A DNA stretch of 64,000 nucleotides, from positions 992,001 to 1,056,000 of the forward strand of contig NZ_CP114903.1 of assembly GCF_027497255.1 (NCBI RefSeq), written 5' to 3'. The notes under the pieces are model-generated. The model had not been told where the DNA came from and did no database searches. It saw only the letters and a list, made by a program, of their open reading frames with translations. The first letter of the stretch is position 1; each line of letters opens with the position of its first letter. This document shows, one piece after another, positions 49,814 through 59,433 of this stretch. Made by a program: the position numbers and the translations under genes. Source of the stretch: Micromonospora sp. WMMD882 (GTDB lineage Bacteria > Actinomycetota > Actinomycetes > Mycobacteriales > Micromonosporaceae).

Positions 49814-51106
49814 ATGACAGGGTTGGGCGACGCGTCGGTGCCGGGGCTGACCGCGCTGTGGACGCACGATCCGGTCACCGCCGGTCCCTACCGGCTGCTC
49901 GGCCGACTGGGCGCGGGCGGTCAGGGCGTGGTCTTCCTCGGCGCGGATGACCAGGGTCAGCGGGTCGCCGTCAAGATGATCAACATTGACCTGAGCGAGC
50001 CGCGGGCCCGTTCCCAGTTCATGAAGGAGATCGCGGCGGCCCGTCGGGTCGCCCCGTTCTGCACCGCGCAGGTCCTCTTCGCCGACGTGGACGGCGAGCG
50101 CCCCTACGTGGTCAGCGAGTTCATCGAGGGGCCCACCCTGTACCGGCACGTCCGCGAGCAGGGCCCGGTCACCGGCAACGCGCTGCACCGGCTCGCCGTC
50201 GGCACCGCCACCGCGCTGGCCGCCATCCACCGCTCCGACGTGGTGCACTGCGACCTCAAACCGGACAACGTGGTCCTCGGCCGGGACGGCCCCCGGGTGA
50301 TCGACTTCGGCATCGCGCGGGCGTTGGGCAACACCGAGACGGTCACCAGCCGGGTGATGGGCACCACCGCGTACATGGCGCCGGAGCGGTTCCGCAACGA
50401 CTCGGTCGGTCCGCCCTGCGACGTGTTCGCCTGGGCCGCCACCATGGCCTTCGCCGCCGGCGGTCGGCCGCCGTTCGGCAACGACTCGCTCTTCGCGGTG
50501 ATGCACCGGGTGGTGAACGATCCGCCCGACCTGCCGCCGCTGCCGCCGGGGCTGGCCGAGCTGATCCAGCAGTGCCTGGCCAAGGACCCGGCGGACCGAC
50601 CGGTGGCCGAGCAGGTGCTGATCCGGCTGCTCGGGCAGGACACCCGGGTCACCGCCGCGCTGCGGCCGGAGACCGTCCTGCAGGTCGGCAACGACACGGC
50701 GGGCGCGCCGACCCCGAACCACCCGCCGCCACTGCCCCCGCCTCCCGCCACCGGCCCCACCGCGACCTCCGGCGCGCAGCCCGTTCCGCCGGCCGGCGCC
50801 CGGCCCACCCCGACGGCCGGCGGGCAACCGGTTCCGGCCGTCGGCGGGTACGGTCTTCCGCTGACCGGCGGGCCGCCTGATCCGACCGGTGGTGACCACT
50901 GGGGACGGCGGTGGCGCCGGGAGGCCGCCGACGCCTGGGGGATCTCGACCGCCATCTTCCTCGGCTCGGTCGGCGCGGCGGCCGGCTACCTGGCCGCGAA
51001 CGCCGCGACCGTGGCGGTGGCGACCGGCGCGGCCACCTTCGGCGTGGTCTACCTGGTGCGGTTGCTGGTCGCGGTGCTGGTGGGTGATCGGGGCGACGGT
51101 CGCTGA
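49814..51106 (+). CDS. Membrane serine/threonine protein kinase
   Basis: 430 aa. Kinase domain about residues 22-285: LGAGGQGVVFLG, AVKMI (catalytic Lys), HCDLKPDNVV (HRD replaced by HCD), DFGIA, and MGTTAYMAPE. A Pro/Ala-rich linker follows (about 300-370), then two hydrophobic segments (AIFLGSVGAAAGYLAANAAT and GAATFGVVYLVRLLVAVLVG). ATG 49814 with GGGAG upstream. It is followed by a membrane-anchored solute-binding/VWA protein that could supply the extracellular sensor, which this kinase lacks. Confidence 0.88.
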   Translation: MTGLGDASVPGLTALWTHDPVTAGPYRLLGRLGAGGQGVVFLGADDQGQRVAVKMINIDLSEPRARSQFMKEIAAARRVAPFCTAQVLFADVDGERPYVVSEFIEGPTLYRHVREQGPVTGNALHRLAVGTATALAAIHRSDVVHCDLKPDNVVLGRDGPRVIDFGIARALGNTETVTSRVMGTTAYMAPERFRNDSVGPPCDVFAWAATMAFAAGGRPPFGNDSLFAVMHRVVNDPPDLPPLPPGLAELIQQCLAKDPADRPVAEQVLIRLLGQDTRVTAALRPETVLQVGNDTAGAPTPNHPPPLPPPPATGPTATSGAQPVPPAGARPTPTAGGQPVPAVGGYGLPLTGGPPDPTGGDHWGRRWRREAADAWGISTAIFLGSVGAAAGYLAANAATVAVATGAATFGVVYLVRLLVAVLVGDRGDGR

Positions 51107-51191
51107 CCGCGGGCGCCGGTCCGCCGCCGCCGGGGTGGCGCCGGGCGGATAGGTTGGCTGCCGACAGTCGACCGCCGAGGAGGACGTCCCC

Positions 51192-52976
51192 ATGGCCCCG
51201 TCGCGCGCCCGATCATGGCTGCCGTACACCGCCGCTGTCACCGCCGGCATGCTGGTCATCGGCGGGGCGTTCGTGCTCGTCCGGGAGCGGGCCGCGGACG
51301 GCGGTCGTCCACGCGCCGACTGCGCGACCACGTTGGAGGTCACCTCCTCGACCGAGAAGGCGGCGCTGCTGGTGGAGCTCGCCGAGCGGTACGACAGCAG
51401 CGATCGGATGTTGCCCGGGGGCGGCTGCGCGCGGGTGCACGTCAGCGCGCTCAACTCGGGCAAGGCGACCGAGGCGCTGGCCGCCGGCTGGGTCGGCGTC
51501 GGGCTGCCCGAGCCGCAGGTGTGGCTGCCGACGTCGAGCCTGTGGACCGGCCAGCTCCGGCTGCTCGACCGGGCCGCCGGTCGGGCGCCGCAGACCCCGG
51601 ACCGGTATCCGTCGATCGCCAACAGCCCGCTGGTCATCGCGATGCCGAAACCCAAGGGCGACCTGGTACGCCAGCGCGGCCCGATGGGCTGGGGGGAGAT
51701 CCTCGGGCTCTCCGGCCGGGAGGGCTGGGCCGGGTTCGGTAGGCCGGAGTGGGGCCGGTTCACCTTCGGCAAGGACAATCCGAACCTGTCCACGTCGGGC
51801 CTGGCTGCCACCATCGCCACCTACTACGCCGCCGTGCAGCGGTCCAGCGACCTGACCCGGTCGGACCTGACCGACCCGAAGGTCACCCAGTTCGTCCGCC
51901 GGATCGAGGCCAACGTGTCGCACTACAGCGACGACTCGGTGGACCTGCTGCGGGATCTCGCCGAGGCGGACCTGGCCGGTGGGGGCGGCAGCGCCGACGA
52001 CCTGAGCGCCGTGGTCCTCCAGGAGGAGCTGGTCCACCTCTACAACGAGGGGATGCTGAGCCCCCGGGAGGAGGGACGGCAGCAGGGCCGGCGGCCCACC
52101 GTCCCGCTGGTCGCCGTACACCCGAAGGAGGGCACCTTCAACCTGGACCACCCGTACGTGGTGCTGCCCTCCGCCGACGAGCGGCAACGCGTCGCGGCGG
52201 AGGACTTCCTGGCCTTCCTGACCGAGGAGCCCCAGCAGCGGGGTTTCGCGGCGCTCGGCTTCCGGGACCACGAGGGCCATGCCCCGGCGGAGCTGCTCGC
52301 CAGCGTCGGCGCCGAGCCCGCCGGCGGCCTGACCTACTTCGCGCCGCCGGACCCGGCGGTGGTGGAGGCGATGCTGGACGGCTGGAGCACGCTGCGCAAG
52401 AAGGCCAACATCCTGATCGCGTTGGACACCTCCGGCTCGATGGAGGCGGCGGTCGGCAACCGGACCCGCTTCCAGGTCGCCTCGGCGGCGGCGGCGAAGG
52501 GCCTCGCGCTGCTCAACCCGGAGGACCGGGTGGGCCTGTGGTCCTTCTCGTCGGAGACGTCGCAGCGTCCGGGCGGACCGTACCGGGAGGAGGTCCGGCT
52601 CGGCGAGTTCGACCAGAAGCAGGTCACCAGCCGCATCGCCGGCCTGCACGTCGAGGGTGGCACCGCGCTCTACGCGACCGTCCGGGCCGCGCACCGGCAC
52701 CTGCTCGACCGGTACGACCCGAACCGGATCAACGCCGTCGTGGTGCTCACCGACGGCAAGAACGAGTACCGCCGGGACAACGACCTGAAGCGGCTGCTCG
52801 CCGACGTCGCCCTGGATCCGGACCGCCCGGTGAAGGTCTTCTGCATCGCCTTCGACCGGGAGTCGGATCTCGCCACCCTGGACCAGATCGCCAAGGCGTC
52901 CTCGGGTAAGGCGTTCGACGCCACCGATCCGGCGCTGATCGACGAGGCCTTCGTCAAACTGGTGAGCAGTTTCTGA
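51192..52976 (+). CDS. Membrane-anchored fusion of a solute-binding domain and VWA domain
   Basis: 594 aa. N-terminal transmembrane anchor (LPYTAAVTAGMLVIGGAFVLV, about residues 9-29). Residues about 38-365 resemble type-2 periplasmic-binding proteins of the extracellular solute-binding group (LEVTSSTEKAALLVELAERYDSS, ANSPLVIAMPKPKGD, YNEGMLSP). Residues about 395-590 are a VWA domain with MIDAS ALDTSGSMEA, VEGGTALYATV and VLTDGKNEYR. The chain probably binds a ligand outside the membrane and uses metal-dependent contacts for a partner. It is 86 bp after the kinase gene and likely co-transcribed. Confidence 0.85.
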   Translation: MAPSRARSWLPYTAAVTAGMLVIGGAFVLVRERAADGGRPRADCATTLEVTSSTEKAALLVELAERYDSSDRMLPGGGCARVHVSALNSGKATEALAAGWVGVGLPEPQVWLPTSSLWTGQLRLLDRAAGRAPQTPDRYPSIANSPLVIAMPKPKGDLVRQRGPMGWGEILGLSGREGWAGFGRPEWGRFTFGKDNPNLSTSGLAATIATYYAAVQRSSDLTRSDLTDPKVTQFVRRIEANVSHYSDDSVDLLRDLAEADLAGGGGSADDLSAVVLQEELVHLYNEGMLSPREEGRQQGRRPTVPLVAVHPKEGTFNLDHPYVVLPSADERQRVAAEDFLAFLTEEPQQRGFAALGFRDHEGHAPAELLASVGAEPAGGLTYFAPPDPAVVEAMLDGWSTLRKKANILIALDTSGSMEAAVGNRTRFQVASAAAAKGLALLNPEDRVGLWSFSSETSQRPGGPYREEVRLGEFDQKQVTSRIAGLHVEGGTALYATVRAAHRHLLDRYDPNRINAVVVLTDGKNEYRRDNDLKRLLADVALDPDRPVKVFCIAFDRESDLATLDQIAKASSGKAFDATDPALIDEAFVKLVSSF

Positions 52977-53014
52977 GCCGACCGGGTCCGGTCGACCGCG
53001 ACCGGGGCGCCGGC

Positions 53015-53046
53015 GCGGGCGGTCCCCGGGGTCGGGGGCCGCCCGC
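53015..53046. terminator. 13-bp hairpin between convergent genes
   Basis: GCGGGCGGTCCCC / GGGGGCCGCCCGC (one G-U pair) with a 6-nt loop, between stops at 52976 and 53066. Confidence 0.7.
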
Positions 53047-53065
53047 CCGGTCGAGCCGGGAGAGG

Positions 53066-53575
53066 TCAGTAGTTGTAGGTGACGTCGAGGGTGTAGCTGC
53101 GGCTGTACCGGGGCGGGTTGACGACGTACGTCGTCGACGCCGACAGGTACACCGCGTACTGGAAGGTGGTGTTCGCCGGGAAGTTGGCGAACGCCGTGGT
53201 GGAGCCGCTCCACGCCTGCGACGACCAGTTGGGCGTGACGTTGAGGCAGTTCGTGCCGTTGGTGCTCGCGCACAGGTACACGGTGTACGTGGTCAGCGAC
53301 GGCGGCAGGTTGAGGAACTCCCACCGCCAGGAGACCGAGCTGATCCGCCCGGTCGACGGCGTGCCGGCCGGCGCGGTGAACGCGGTGCCGAAGTACACCC
53401 AGTTGGTCTGGTAGATGGTGGGGTAGGTGGTCTGCTGGGTGGAACCCCAGCTCGACGTGGCGGCCTGGGCGGGGGCGGCCGTGCCCAGCGTGACCGCGAG
53501 CACCACCGCGGCCACCACGGACCCCGGGAACGCCCACCGGCGTCGGCCCGGCCCGGCTCCTCTGATCTCGCGCAT
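53066..53575 (-). CDS. Small secreted beta-rich protein
   Basis: 169 aa with signal peptide (GSVVAAVVLAVTLGTAAPAQA, cleavage about residue 38). The mature part, TYPTIYQTNWVYFGTAF, SVSWRWEFLNLPPSLTTYTVYLC, NCLNVTPNW, and the ending YTLDVTYNY, is a beta-sandwich-like pattern with two Cys. It faintly recalls FlhE-type small secreted proteins (W-x-Y/W-x-L ... L-x-x-L-x-V-x-L-C), but this organism shows no flagellar genes here, so I give no function. ATG 53575. Confidence 0.7.
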   Translation of the reverse strand: MREIRGAGPGRRRWAFPGSVVAAVVLAVTLGTAAPAQAATSSWGSTQQTTYPTIYQTNWVYFGTAFTAPAGTPSTGRISSVSWRWEFLNLPPSLTTYTVYLCASTNGTNCLNVTPNWSSQAWSGSTTAFANFPANTTFQYAVYLSASTTYVVNPPRYSRSYTLDVTYNY

Positions 53576-53897
53576 CTGTTCCGTTCCCCTTTCCGAAAGC
53601 CCGCAAAACTGTGGGGAAAACGAGGTTATCGATGGCGGCGAAATCAACTCAACGGCCGCCCGAACCGCTTGTCGCGCCCTCCGAAAGAATCGACACGTAA
53701 TTGTACGTAACCGTGGTCGCCGATGGCGTGGGCCGGGCTGGGCGAGCGCGGACGGGACGGACAGCGGGCCGGCCGCGACGGTAGGCTGACCGTCGCGTCC
53801 ACCGGGGTCGTCGGCGTCGCGCCGACCGCCCCGGCAGCTCCCGGTCCAGGCCCGGCCGGGACGGCCACCAGCCACGGGCCACCGGGAGGGCCGACGG
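53576..53897. other. Divergent intergenic region without a gene
   Basis: 322 bases between the small secreted protein and the serine hydrolase. The part next to 53575 is AT-rich (AAAACTGTGGGGAAAACGAGGTTATCG) and probably holds the promoter of the secreted protein. No protein-coding frame is convincing; a VTYNY-encoding stretch near 53705 is noted under rejected items. Confidence 0.5.
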
Positions 53898-55088
53898 GTG
53901 AGCACGCCACGTGTGCACGGCGACGTCGACGAGGGGTTCGGCCGGGTGGCCGACGTGTTCCGCGACAACTTCGCCACCCGTGGCGAGGTCGGCGCGTCCG
54001 TCGTCGTCTACCGGCACGGCCGCCGGGTCGTCGACCTGCACGGCGGCGTCGCCGACCCGCGCTCCGGGCGACCCTGGACGCCCGACACCCCGGCGGTCGT
54101 CTTCTCCTGCACGAAGGGGATCCTGGCGGTCTGCGCGTACCTGCTCGTGCAGCAGGGCCGGCTGGATCTCGACGCGCCGGTCGTGCGCTACTGGCCCGAG
54201 TTCGGCCGGCAGGGCAAGGCGGAGATCCCGGTGCGGTGGCTGTTCACGCACCAGTCGGGCCTGCCGGCGGTGGACCGGGCGTTGACCCTGCCGCAGGTGC
54301 TCGCCTGGACGCCGGTCGTCGAGGCGCTGGCGGAGCAGCGTCCGCTCTGGACTCCGGGCGCCGCGCACCGGTACCACCCGATGACCTACGGCTGGCTGGT
54401 CGGCGAGGTGATCCGTCGGGTCACCGGTGAGCTGCCCGGCGCGTTCGTCCAGCGGACCCTCGGCGGCCCGCTCGGTCTGCGTACCTGGCTCGGGTTGCCG
54501 GCCGGGGAACGGGACTCGGTCGCCTGGACGCTGGCCGCGCCGCCCGGCCCGCCCGGTCCGGCGGACCCGCTGGCCGACCGGTCGGCGACGATGAACGGCG
54601 CGTTCCCGTTCCCCGCCGACGACGCCGGGCTGGTCAGCTTCAACGACCCGGCCATCCAGGCGGCCGGGCTGCCCGGGGCCGGCGCGGTCAGCACCGCCGA
54701 CGGCCTGGCCCGGCTCTACGCCGCCTGCGTGTCCCCGGTGGCCGGGCCCGCGCTGCTGACCACCGCCTCCGTCGACGACGCGACGGTCGTGCGGGTCGGG
54801 GGGCGGCAGTTCCAGGGCGGGCCGGACGCCGGGCACCGGTGGGGCACCGGTTTCCTGCTGCACTCGCCGCCCGGCAAGCCGATGCTCGGGCCGCGCAGCT
54901 TCGGCCACGACGGGGCCGGCGGGCACCTGGCCTTCGGCGACGACGCCCACGGCATCGGTTTCGGTTACGTGGTCAACCAGATGGGCGGGGTCGACGACGA
55001 CCGGGCCGACCGGCTCACCGCCGCCCTGCGGGACTGCCTGGCCGTCGCGCGCCCGACGTCGACCGAGGAGCCGTCGCCGACCCGTTGA
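53898..55088 (+). CDS. Serine beta-lactamase-like hydrolase (EstB/class C fold)
   Basis: 396 aa. The nucleophile motif SCTK (SxxK) near residue 72 and Tyr in HRYHPMTYGWL (YxN position, here Tyr-His) are visible; FGHDGAGGHLAFGD near 335 replaces the KTG triad as HDG, as in EstB-type esterases. No signal peptide, so probably a cytoplasmic esterase or amidase rather than a beta-lactamase. GTG 53898. Monocistronic; convergent with the ABC transporter operon across a strong hairpin. Confidence 0.85.
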   Translation: MSTPRVHGDVDEGFGRVADVFRDNFATRGEVGASVVVYRHGRRVVDLHGGVADPRSGRPWTPDTPAVVFSCTKGILAVCAYLLVQQGRLDLDAPVVRYWPEFGRQGKAEIPVRWLFTHQSGLPAVDRALTLPQVLAWTPVVEALAEQRPLWTPGAAHRYHPMTYGWLVGEVIRRVTGELPGAFVQRTLGGPLGLRTWLGLPAGERDSVAWTLAAPPGPPGPADPLADRSATMNGAFPFPADDAGLVSFNDPAIQAAGLPGAGAVSTADGLARLYAACVSPVAGPALLTTASVDDATVVRVGGRQFQGGPDAGHRWGTGFLLHSPPGKPMLGPRSFGHDGAGGHLAFGDDAHGIGFGYVVNQMGGVDDDRADRLTAALRDCLAVARPTSTEEPSPTR

Positions 55089-55168
55089 CCTCCGACAACC
55101 GGCCCGGCGTTCGGCAGGCCCGGCGCGGCCAGCAGCGCCGCCCCGACGCTGGCCCGGTCCGTGACGTG

Positions 55169-55210
55169 CCGCGTCCCCGCCCGGCCTGACCCGACCGGAC
55201 GGGGACGCGG
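55169..55210. terminator. 11-bp hairpin between hydrolase and ABC transporter genes
   Basis: CCGCGTCCCCG / CGGGGACGCGG with a 20-nt spacer that contains an additional CCGG/CCGG pairing. Lies between convergent stops 55088 and 55238. Confidence 0.7.
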
Positions 55211-55237
55211 GGGCCCCGGCAGGACCCGATGGTCCGG

Positions 55238-56485
55238 TCAGCGGGCCGCGCCGGCCCGCCGCTTGTTGTAGACGTCGAAGGCGACCGCGACCAGCAGCAC
55301 CAGGCCCTTCACCACCGACTGCATCGACTGGTCGACGCCCATGAGCTGCATGCCGTTGCTCATCACCGCCATGATCAGACCGCCGACCATCGCGCCCACG
55401 ACGGTGCCGACGCCCCCGGTGACGGCCGCGCCGCCGATGAACGCGGCGGCGATGGCGTCCAGCTCGAACATGTTGCCGGCGGCCGGTTGCGCCCCGTTGG
55501 ACCGGGACGAGTAGATGACCCCCGCCACGGCGGCCAGGAAGCCCATGTTGACGAAGACCCAGAAGTTGACGGTGCGGACCTTCACTCCGGACAGTTGCGC
55601 CGCGGCCAGGTTGCCGCCGATCGCGTAGACCTGCCTGCCGAAGACCGTCCGCCGGGTCAGCAGGCCGTAGCCGAGCACCAGGACGGCCAGGATGATCAGG
55701 ACGATCGGCAGGCCCCGGGCGTGGGCGAGCTGCCAGGCGAAGTACATGACCACGACCCCGACCAGGGCCACCCGCAGGACGAACAGCGGGAACGACTCGA
55801 CGGGCTGCTGGTACCGGATCCGCGCCACCCGGGTACGGAAGCCGCTGACCGCCCAGCCGGCCACCGCGACGGCGGCGATCAGCAGGGTGAAGGCGTCGTA
55901 TCCCTGCCCGCCGAGCAGCCCGTTGAGGAAGCCCGCCGCGATCTGCTGGTACTCGGTCGGGAACGGCGACAGCGAGATGTTGTCCAGCACCCGCAGCGTC
56001 AGGCCACGGAACAGCAGCATGCCGGCCAGGGTGACGATGAACGCCGGGATGCCCGCGTACGCCACCCAGAAGCCGTGCCAGGCGCCGACCGCGAGGCCCA
56101 CGGCCACCGCCGCCAGGATGCCCACCCACCAGGGCAGGCCCTGCTGGATGACCAGCACGGCGGAGACCGCGCCGGTGAGCGCCACCACCGACCCCACCGA
56201 CAGGTCGATGTGCCCGCCGATGATCAGGATGACCATGCCGATGGCGAGCACCAGGATGTAGGAGTACTGCAGGACGATGTTGGTGATGTTGCCGGGGCTG
56301 AGCAGGACGCCGTCGGTGAGAAACGCGAACAGCGCGACGATGACCACGAGGGCGACGAAGATGCCGCTCTGCCGCAGGTTGTTCATGATCAGCGTACGCG
56401 GGTCGCTGGTGCCGGCGTGCAGGGCGTCGCTGGGCGCGTCCGACGAGGGGCGCTCCGGGCCGGTCCTGGACTTGCTGACGGTCAT
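55238..56485 (-). CDS. gguB: Sugar ABC transporter permease (GguB/XylH-like)
   Basis: 415 aa with about 10 transmembrane helices; starts after a polar N-tail. [37 protein letters not shown] is the conserved permease motif of the BPD_transp_2 (XylH/RbsC) family, and [34 protein letters not shown] the second. Membrane channel for pentoses or other monosaccharides. ATG 56485 overlaps the ATPase stop by 4 bp. Last gene of the operon. Confidence 0.9.
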   Translation of the reverse strand: MTVSKSRTGPERPSSDAPSDALHAGTSDPRTLIMNNLRQSGIFVALVVIVALFAFLTDGVLLSPGNITNIVLQYSYILVLAIGMVILIIGGHIDLSVGSVVALTGAVSAVLVIQQGLPWWVGILAAVAVGLAVGAWHGFWVAYAGIPAFIVTLAGMLLFRGLTLRVLDNISLSPFPTEYQQIAAGFLNGLLGGQGYDAFTLLIAAVAVAGWAVSGFRTRVARIRYQQPVESFPLFVLRVALVGVVVMYFAWQLAHARGLPIVLIILAVLVLGYGLLTRRTVFGRQVYAIGGNLAAAQLSGVKVRTVNFWVFVNMGFLAAVAGVIYSSRSNGAQPAAGNMFELDAIAAAFIGGAAVTGGVGTVVGAMVGGLIMAVMSNGMQLMGVDQSMQSVVKGLVLLVAVAFDVYNKRRAGAAR

Positions 56486-58041
56486 CCCTTGGTTTCCCTG
56501 TCCTGTGCCATGAGCTGCATGAGCCTCTCCTGGGTGGCCTCGCCCACCGGCAGCTCGCCGGTGATCCGGCCGGCCGAGAGCGTGTAGATGCGGTCGCACA
56601 TGCCGAGCAGTTCGGGTAGCTCGGAGGAGATCATGAGGACCGCCCTGCCGTCGGCCACCAGCCGGTTGACGATCGTGTAGATCTCGTACCTGGCCCCGAC
56701 GTCGATGCCGCGCGTCGGCTCGTCCAGGATCAGCACGTCCGGGTCGGTGAACAGCCACTTCGACAGGACGACCTTCTGCTGGTTGCCCCCGGAGAGCTTG
56801 CCGACGACGGACATCACGCTGGGCGCCCGGATGTTCAGGTCGCGCCGGCTCTCCTCGGCGACCTTGATCTCCTCGTTGTCGTGCATCCAGCCGAACCGGG
56901 ACAGTTTGCCCAGCGCGGCGGCCGACACGTTGCGGCGGATGTCCTCGATCAGGTTCAGCCCGTACCGCTTGCGGTCCTCGGTGGCGTACGCGATGCCGTT
57001 GCGGATCGCCTCCGCGACGGTGCGGGCCCGGACCTCCCGACCGTGCAGGAACAGCCGGCCGGTGATGTCGCGTCCGTAGGAGCGGCCGAAGACGCTCATC
57101 GCCAGCTCGGTCCGGCCGGCGCCCATCAGCCCGGCGATCCCGACCACCTCGCCGGCGCGGACCGTCAGGTTGACCCGGTCGACGACGGTGCGGTCCTGGA
57201 CGGGATGGCGCACCGTCCAGTCCTCGATCCGCAGCACCTCCGCGCCGGGGGAGGAGACCCGGTCCGGGTAGAACGACTCCAGGTCGCGGCCCACCATGGC
57301 CCGGATGATCCGGTCCTGGGTGACCCCGCCGGCGGTGTCGAACCGCTCGACGGTGCGACCGTCCCGCAGGACGGTGATCGAATCGGCGATCGCGGTGACC
57401 TCGTTGAGCTTGTGGGAGATCAGGATGCAGGTGATGCCCTGGTCCCGCAGCCGGCGCAGCAGGCCGAGCAGGTGCGCCGAGTCGACGTCGTTGAGCGCCG
57501 CGGTCGGCTCGTCCAGGATCAGCAGCCGTACCTGCTTGGACAGCGCCTTGGCGATCTCGACGAGCTGCTGCTTGCCGACCCCGAGCTGACCGACCGGGGT
57601 GACCGGGTTCTCGGCCAGGCCGACCGAGGCCAGCAGCCTGCCGGCCTCGGCGTTGGCCCGGTTCCAGTCGATCAGGCCGCCGGGGCCGCGGCGCTCGTTG
57701 CCGAGGAAGATGTTCTCCGCGATCGACAGGTACGGCACCAGGGCCAGCTCCTGGTGGATGATGACCAGGCCGCGGGCCTCGCTGTCGCGGATGCCGCGCA
57801 ACTGCACCGGCGAGCCGTCGAAGACGATCTCGCCGGTGTAGCTGCCGCTCGGGTGCACCCCGGAGAGCACCTTCATCAGGGTGGACTTGCCGGCGCCGTT
57901 CTCGCCGCAGATGGCGTGGATCTCGCCACGTCGTACCGCGAGTGAGACGTCCCGCAGGGCCACCACGCCGGGGAAGGTCTTGGTGATGCCCCGCATCTCC
58001 AGGATGGTGCCGGCCGTGGTCGTCCCGATGTCGGCGCTCAC
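56482..58041 (-). CDS. gguA: Sugar ABC transporter ATPase, duplicated domains (GguA/XylG-like)
   Basis: 519 aa with two ABC domains in one chain. First domain: Walker [10 protein letters not shown] at 46-54, [15 protein letters not shown] (signature), LLILDEPTA; second domain: [17 protein letters not shown] (degenerate Walker A) and [15 protein letters not shown] with [11 protein letters not shown]. This is the standard RbsA/XylG/GguA layout, where one site is weakly active. GTG 58041 overlaps the binding-protein stop (GTGA). Confidence 0.93.
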   Translation of the reverse strand: MSADIGTTTAGTILEMRGITKTFPGVVALRDVSLAVRRGEIHAICGENGAGKSTLMKVLSGVHPSGSYTGEIVFDGSPVQLRGIRDSEARGLVIIHQELALVPYLSIAENIFLGNERRGPGGLIDWNRANAEAGRLLASVGLAENPVTPVGQLGVGKQQLVEIAKALSKQVRLLILDEPTAALNDVDSAHLLGLLRRLRDQGITCILISHKLNEVTAIADSITVLRDGRTVERFDTAGGVTQDRIIRAMVGRDLESFYPDRVSSPGAEVLRIEDWTVRHPVQDRTVVDRVNLTVRAGEVVGIAGLMGAGRTELAMSVFGRSYGRDITGRLFLHGREVRARTVAEAIRNGIAYATEDRKRYGLNLIEDIRRNVSAAALGKLSRFGWMHDNEEIKVAEESRRDLNIRAPSVMSVVGKLSGGNQQKVVLSKWLFTDPDVLILDEPTRGIDVGARYEIYTIVNRLVADGRAVLMISSELPELLGMCDRIYTLSAGRITGELPVGEATQERLMQLMAQDRETKG

Positions 58042-59180
58042 TTCTTGGCCTGACCGGCGGCGACCTCCTCGGCCGTCAGGTAACCGGAGTCGACCAGCAC
58101 CTTGGTGATGTCCTCCTTGTAGACGGTCTCGATCGGCAGCAGGTACGACGGGACGACCTTCACCTTGTTGTCGTACGTCGTGGTGTCATTCGCCTCCGGC
58201 GTCTTCTCCTGGAGGAACGCCTCCGCCGCGCGGACCGCCTGCTCGGCGAGGAGCCGGGTGTCCTTGAACACCGTGGAGCCCTGCACCCCGTCGTTGATCA
58301 GCTTCACCGAGGCGACCTCGGCGTCCTGGCCGGTGACCACCGGCATCTTCTTGCTCCCCGTGCCGTATCCGGCGTTCTGCAGGGCGGTGATGATGCCCCG
58401 GGACAGGCCGTCGTACGGCGACAGCACACCCTGGACGGTCGAGCCGTCGTTGTACGCGGAGGTGAGCAGGTCCTCCATCCGCTTCTGCGCGGTCTCCTGC
58501 TGCCACCGCAGGATCGCCGCCTGCTCGATGCGGGTCTGGCCGGACTTCACCTTCAGGGTGCCGGCGTCGAGGAACGGCTTGAGGGTGTCCATCGCGCCCT
58601 TGAAGAAGTACTGCGTGTTGTTGTCGTCCAGCGACCCGGCGAACAGCTCGATGTTGAACGGCCCGGTCGCCGCGCCCTTCGCGCCGTCCTTGGTCTGCAG
58701 GCCGAGCCCGACCAGCAGGGCGGTGGCCTGGGCGACGCCGACCTTGTAGTTGTCGAAGCTGACGTAGAAGTCGACGTTGGGGGTGTTCAGGATCAACCGG
58801 TCGTACGAGATGACCGGGATCTTCGCCTCGGCCGCCGCCTGGAGCTGGCCGCTCAGCGCGGTGCCGTCGATCGCCGCGACGACCAGGACGTCCGCGCCCC
58901 GGGTGATCATCTGGTCGATCTGCTGCGCCTGGGTGGGGATGTCGTCGCCGGCGTACTGGAGGTCGACCTGGTAACCCTTGGCGGTCAGCTTCTCCTTCAC
59001 CGCGTTGCCGTCGGCGATCCACCGCTCCGAGGTCTGTGTCGGCATGGACACCCCGATGGTCAGGTCACCCGGCTTCTTCTCCGCCGTGTCGCCCCCGCTG
59101 CCGGCGCCCTCGCCGCTGCAGGCCACCAGGCTCAGCGCCAACGCGACGCCGCCGAGCGCCGCCACCAGTCGTCTGCCCAC
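58038..59180 (-). CDS. chvE: ChvE-like multiple-sugar-binding lipoprotein
   Basis: 380 aa from GTG 59180, where GGGAGG lies six bases upstream (GTG 59183 possible). Lipobox LSLVAC, then a type-1 periplasmic-binding protein: [106 protein letters not shown] and KVVPSYLLP closely follow ChvE of Agrobacterium, which binds arabinose, galactose, glucose and xylose-type sugars. First gene of the three-gene operon behind a LacI-type operator. Confidence 0.88.
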   Translation of the reverse strand: MGRRLVAALGGVALALSLVACSGEGAGSGGDTAEKKPGDLTIGVSMPTQTSERWIADGNAVKEKLTAKGYQVDLQYAGDDIPTQAQQIDQMITRGADVLVVAAIDGTALSGQLQAAAEAKIPVISYDRLILNTPNVDFYVSFDNYKVGVAQATALLVGLGLQTKDGAKGAATGPFNIELFAGSLDDNNTQYFFKGAMDTLKPFLDAGTLKVKSGQTRIEQAAILRWQQETAQKRMEDLLTSAYNDGSTVQGVLSPYDGLSRGIITALQNAGYGTGSKKMPVVTGQDAEVASVKLINDGVQGSTVFKDTRLLAEQAVRAAEAFLQEKTPEANDTTTYDNKVKVVPSYLLPIETVYKEDITKVLVDSGYLTAEEVAAGQAKK

Positions 59181-59232
59181 CACATGCCTCCCGGACCTCG
59201 TGCCGCTGCCCGTCGCGGCCACGTCTGGATAG

Positions 59233-59246
59233 TGTTAGCGCTAACA
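59233..59246. promoter_or_regulatory. LacI-type operator of the sugar ABC operon
   Basis: TGTTAGCGCTAACA, a perfect 14-bp palindrome with the central CG characteristic of LacI/GalR-family operators, 53 bp before the chvE-like start. No LacI-family gene is in the window, so the regulator is encoded elsewhere. Confidence 0.75.
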
Positions 59247-59322
59247 TAATCATCGGTCAACGGGTACCGGCAATGTGCTGGTCACGGTCGCGTAACAAAC
59301 CCCCGGGACGCCCCGACAGGCC

Positions 59323-59356
59323 CGCGCCCGGGGCCCGTCAGCGGGCCCCGGGCGCG
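59323..59356. terminator. Perfect 15-bp stem terminator
   Basis: CGCGCCCGGGGCCCG / CGGGCCCCGGGCGCG with a TCAG tetraloop; entirely G/C stem. It lies downstream of the minus-strand FN3-like gene (stop at 59434) and should insulate it from the ABC operon. Confidence 0.75.
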
Positions 59357-59433
59357 GAAGCGGGACGGTGGAACGACGACGAGCCGACGCCGCCCACCAT
59401 CCACGACGCGACCCGACGGATCACGCCCGACCG

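Noticed and set aside
53690..53730. Remnant of a duplicated copy of the small secreted protein (a minus-strand VTYNY-coding stretch like its C-terminus)
   Set aside because: Only five residues match and the sequence further upstream does not resemble the gene; likely chance.
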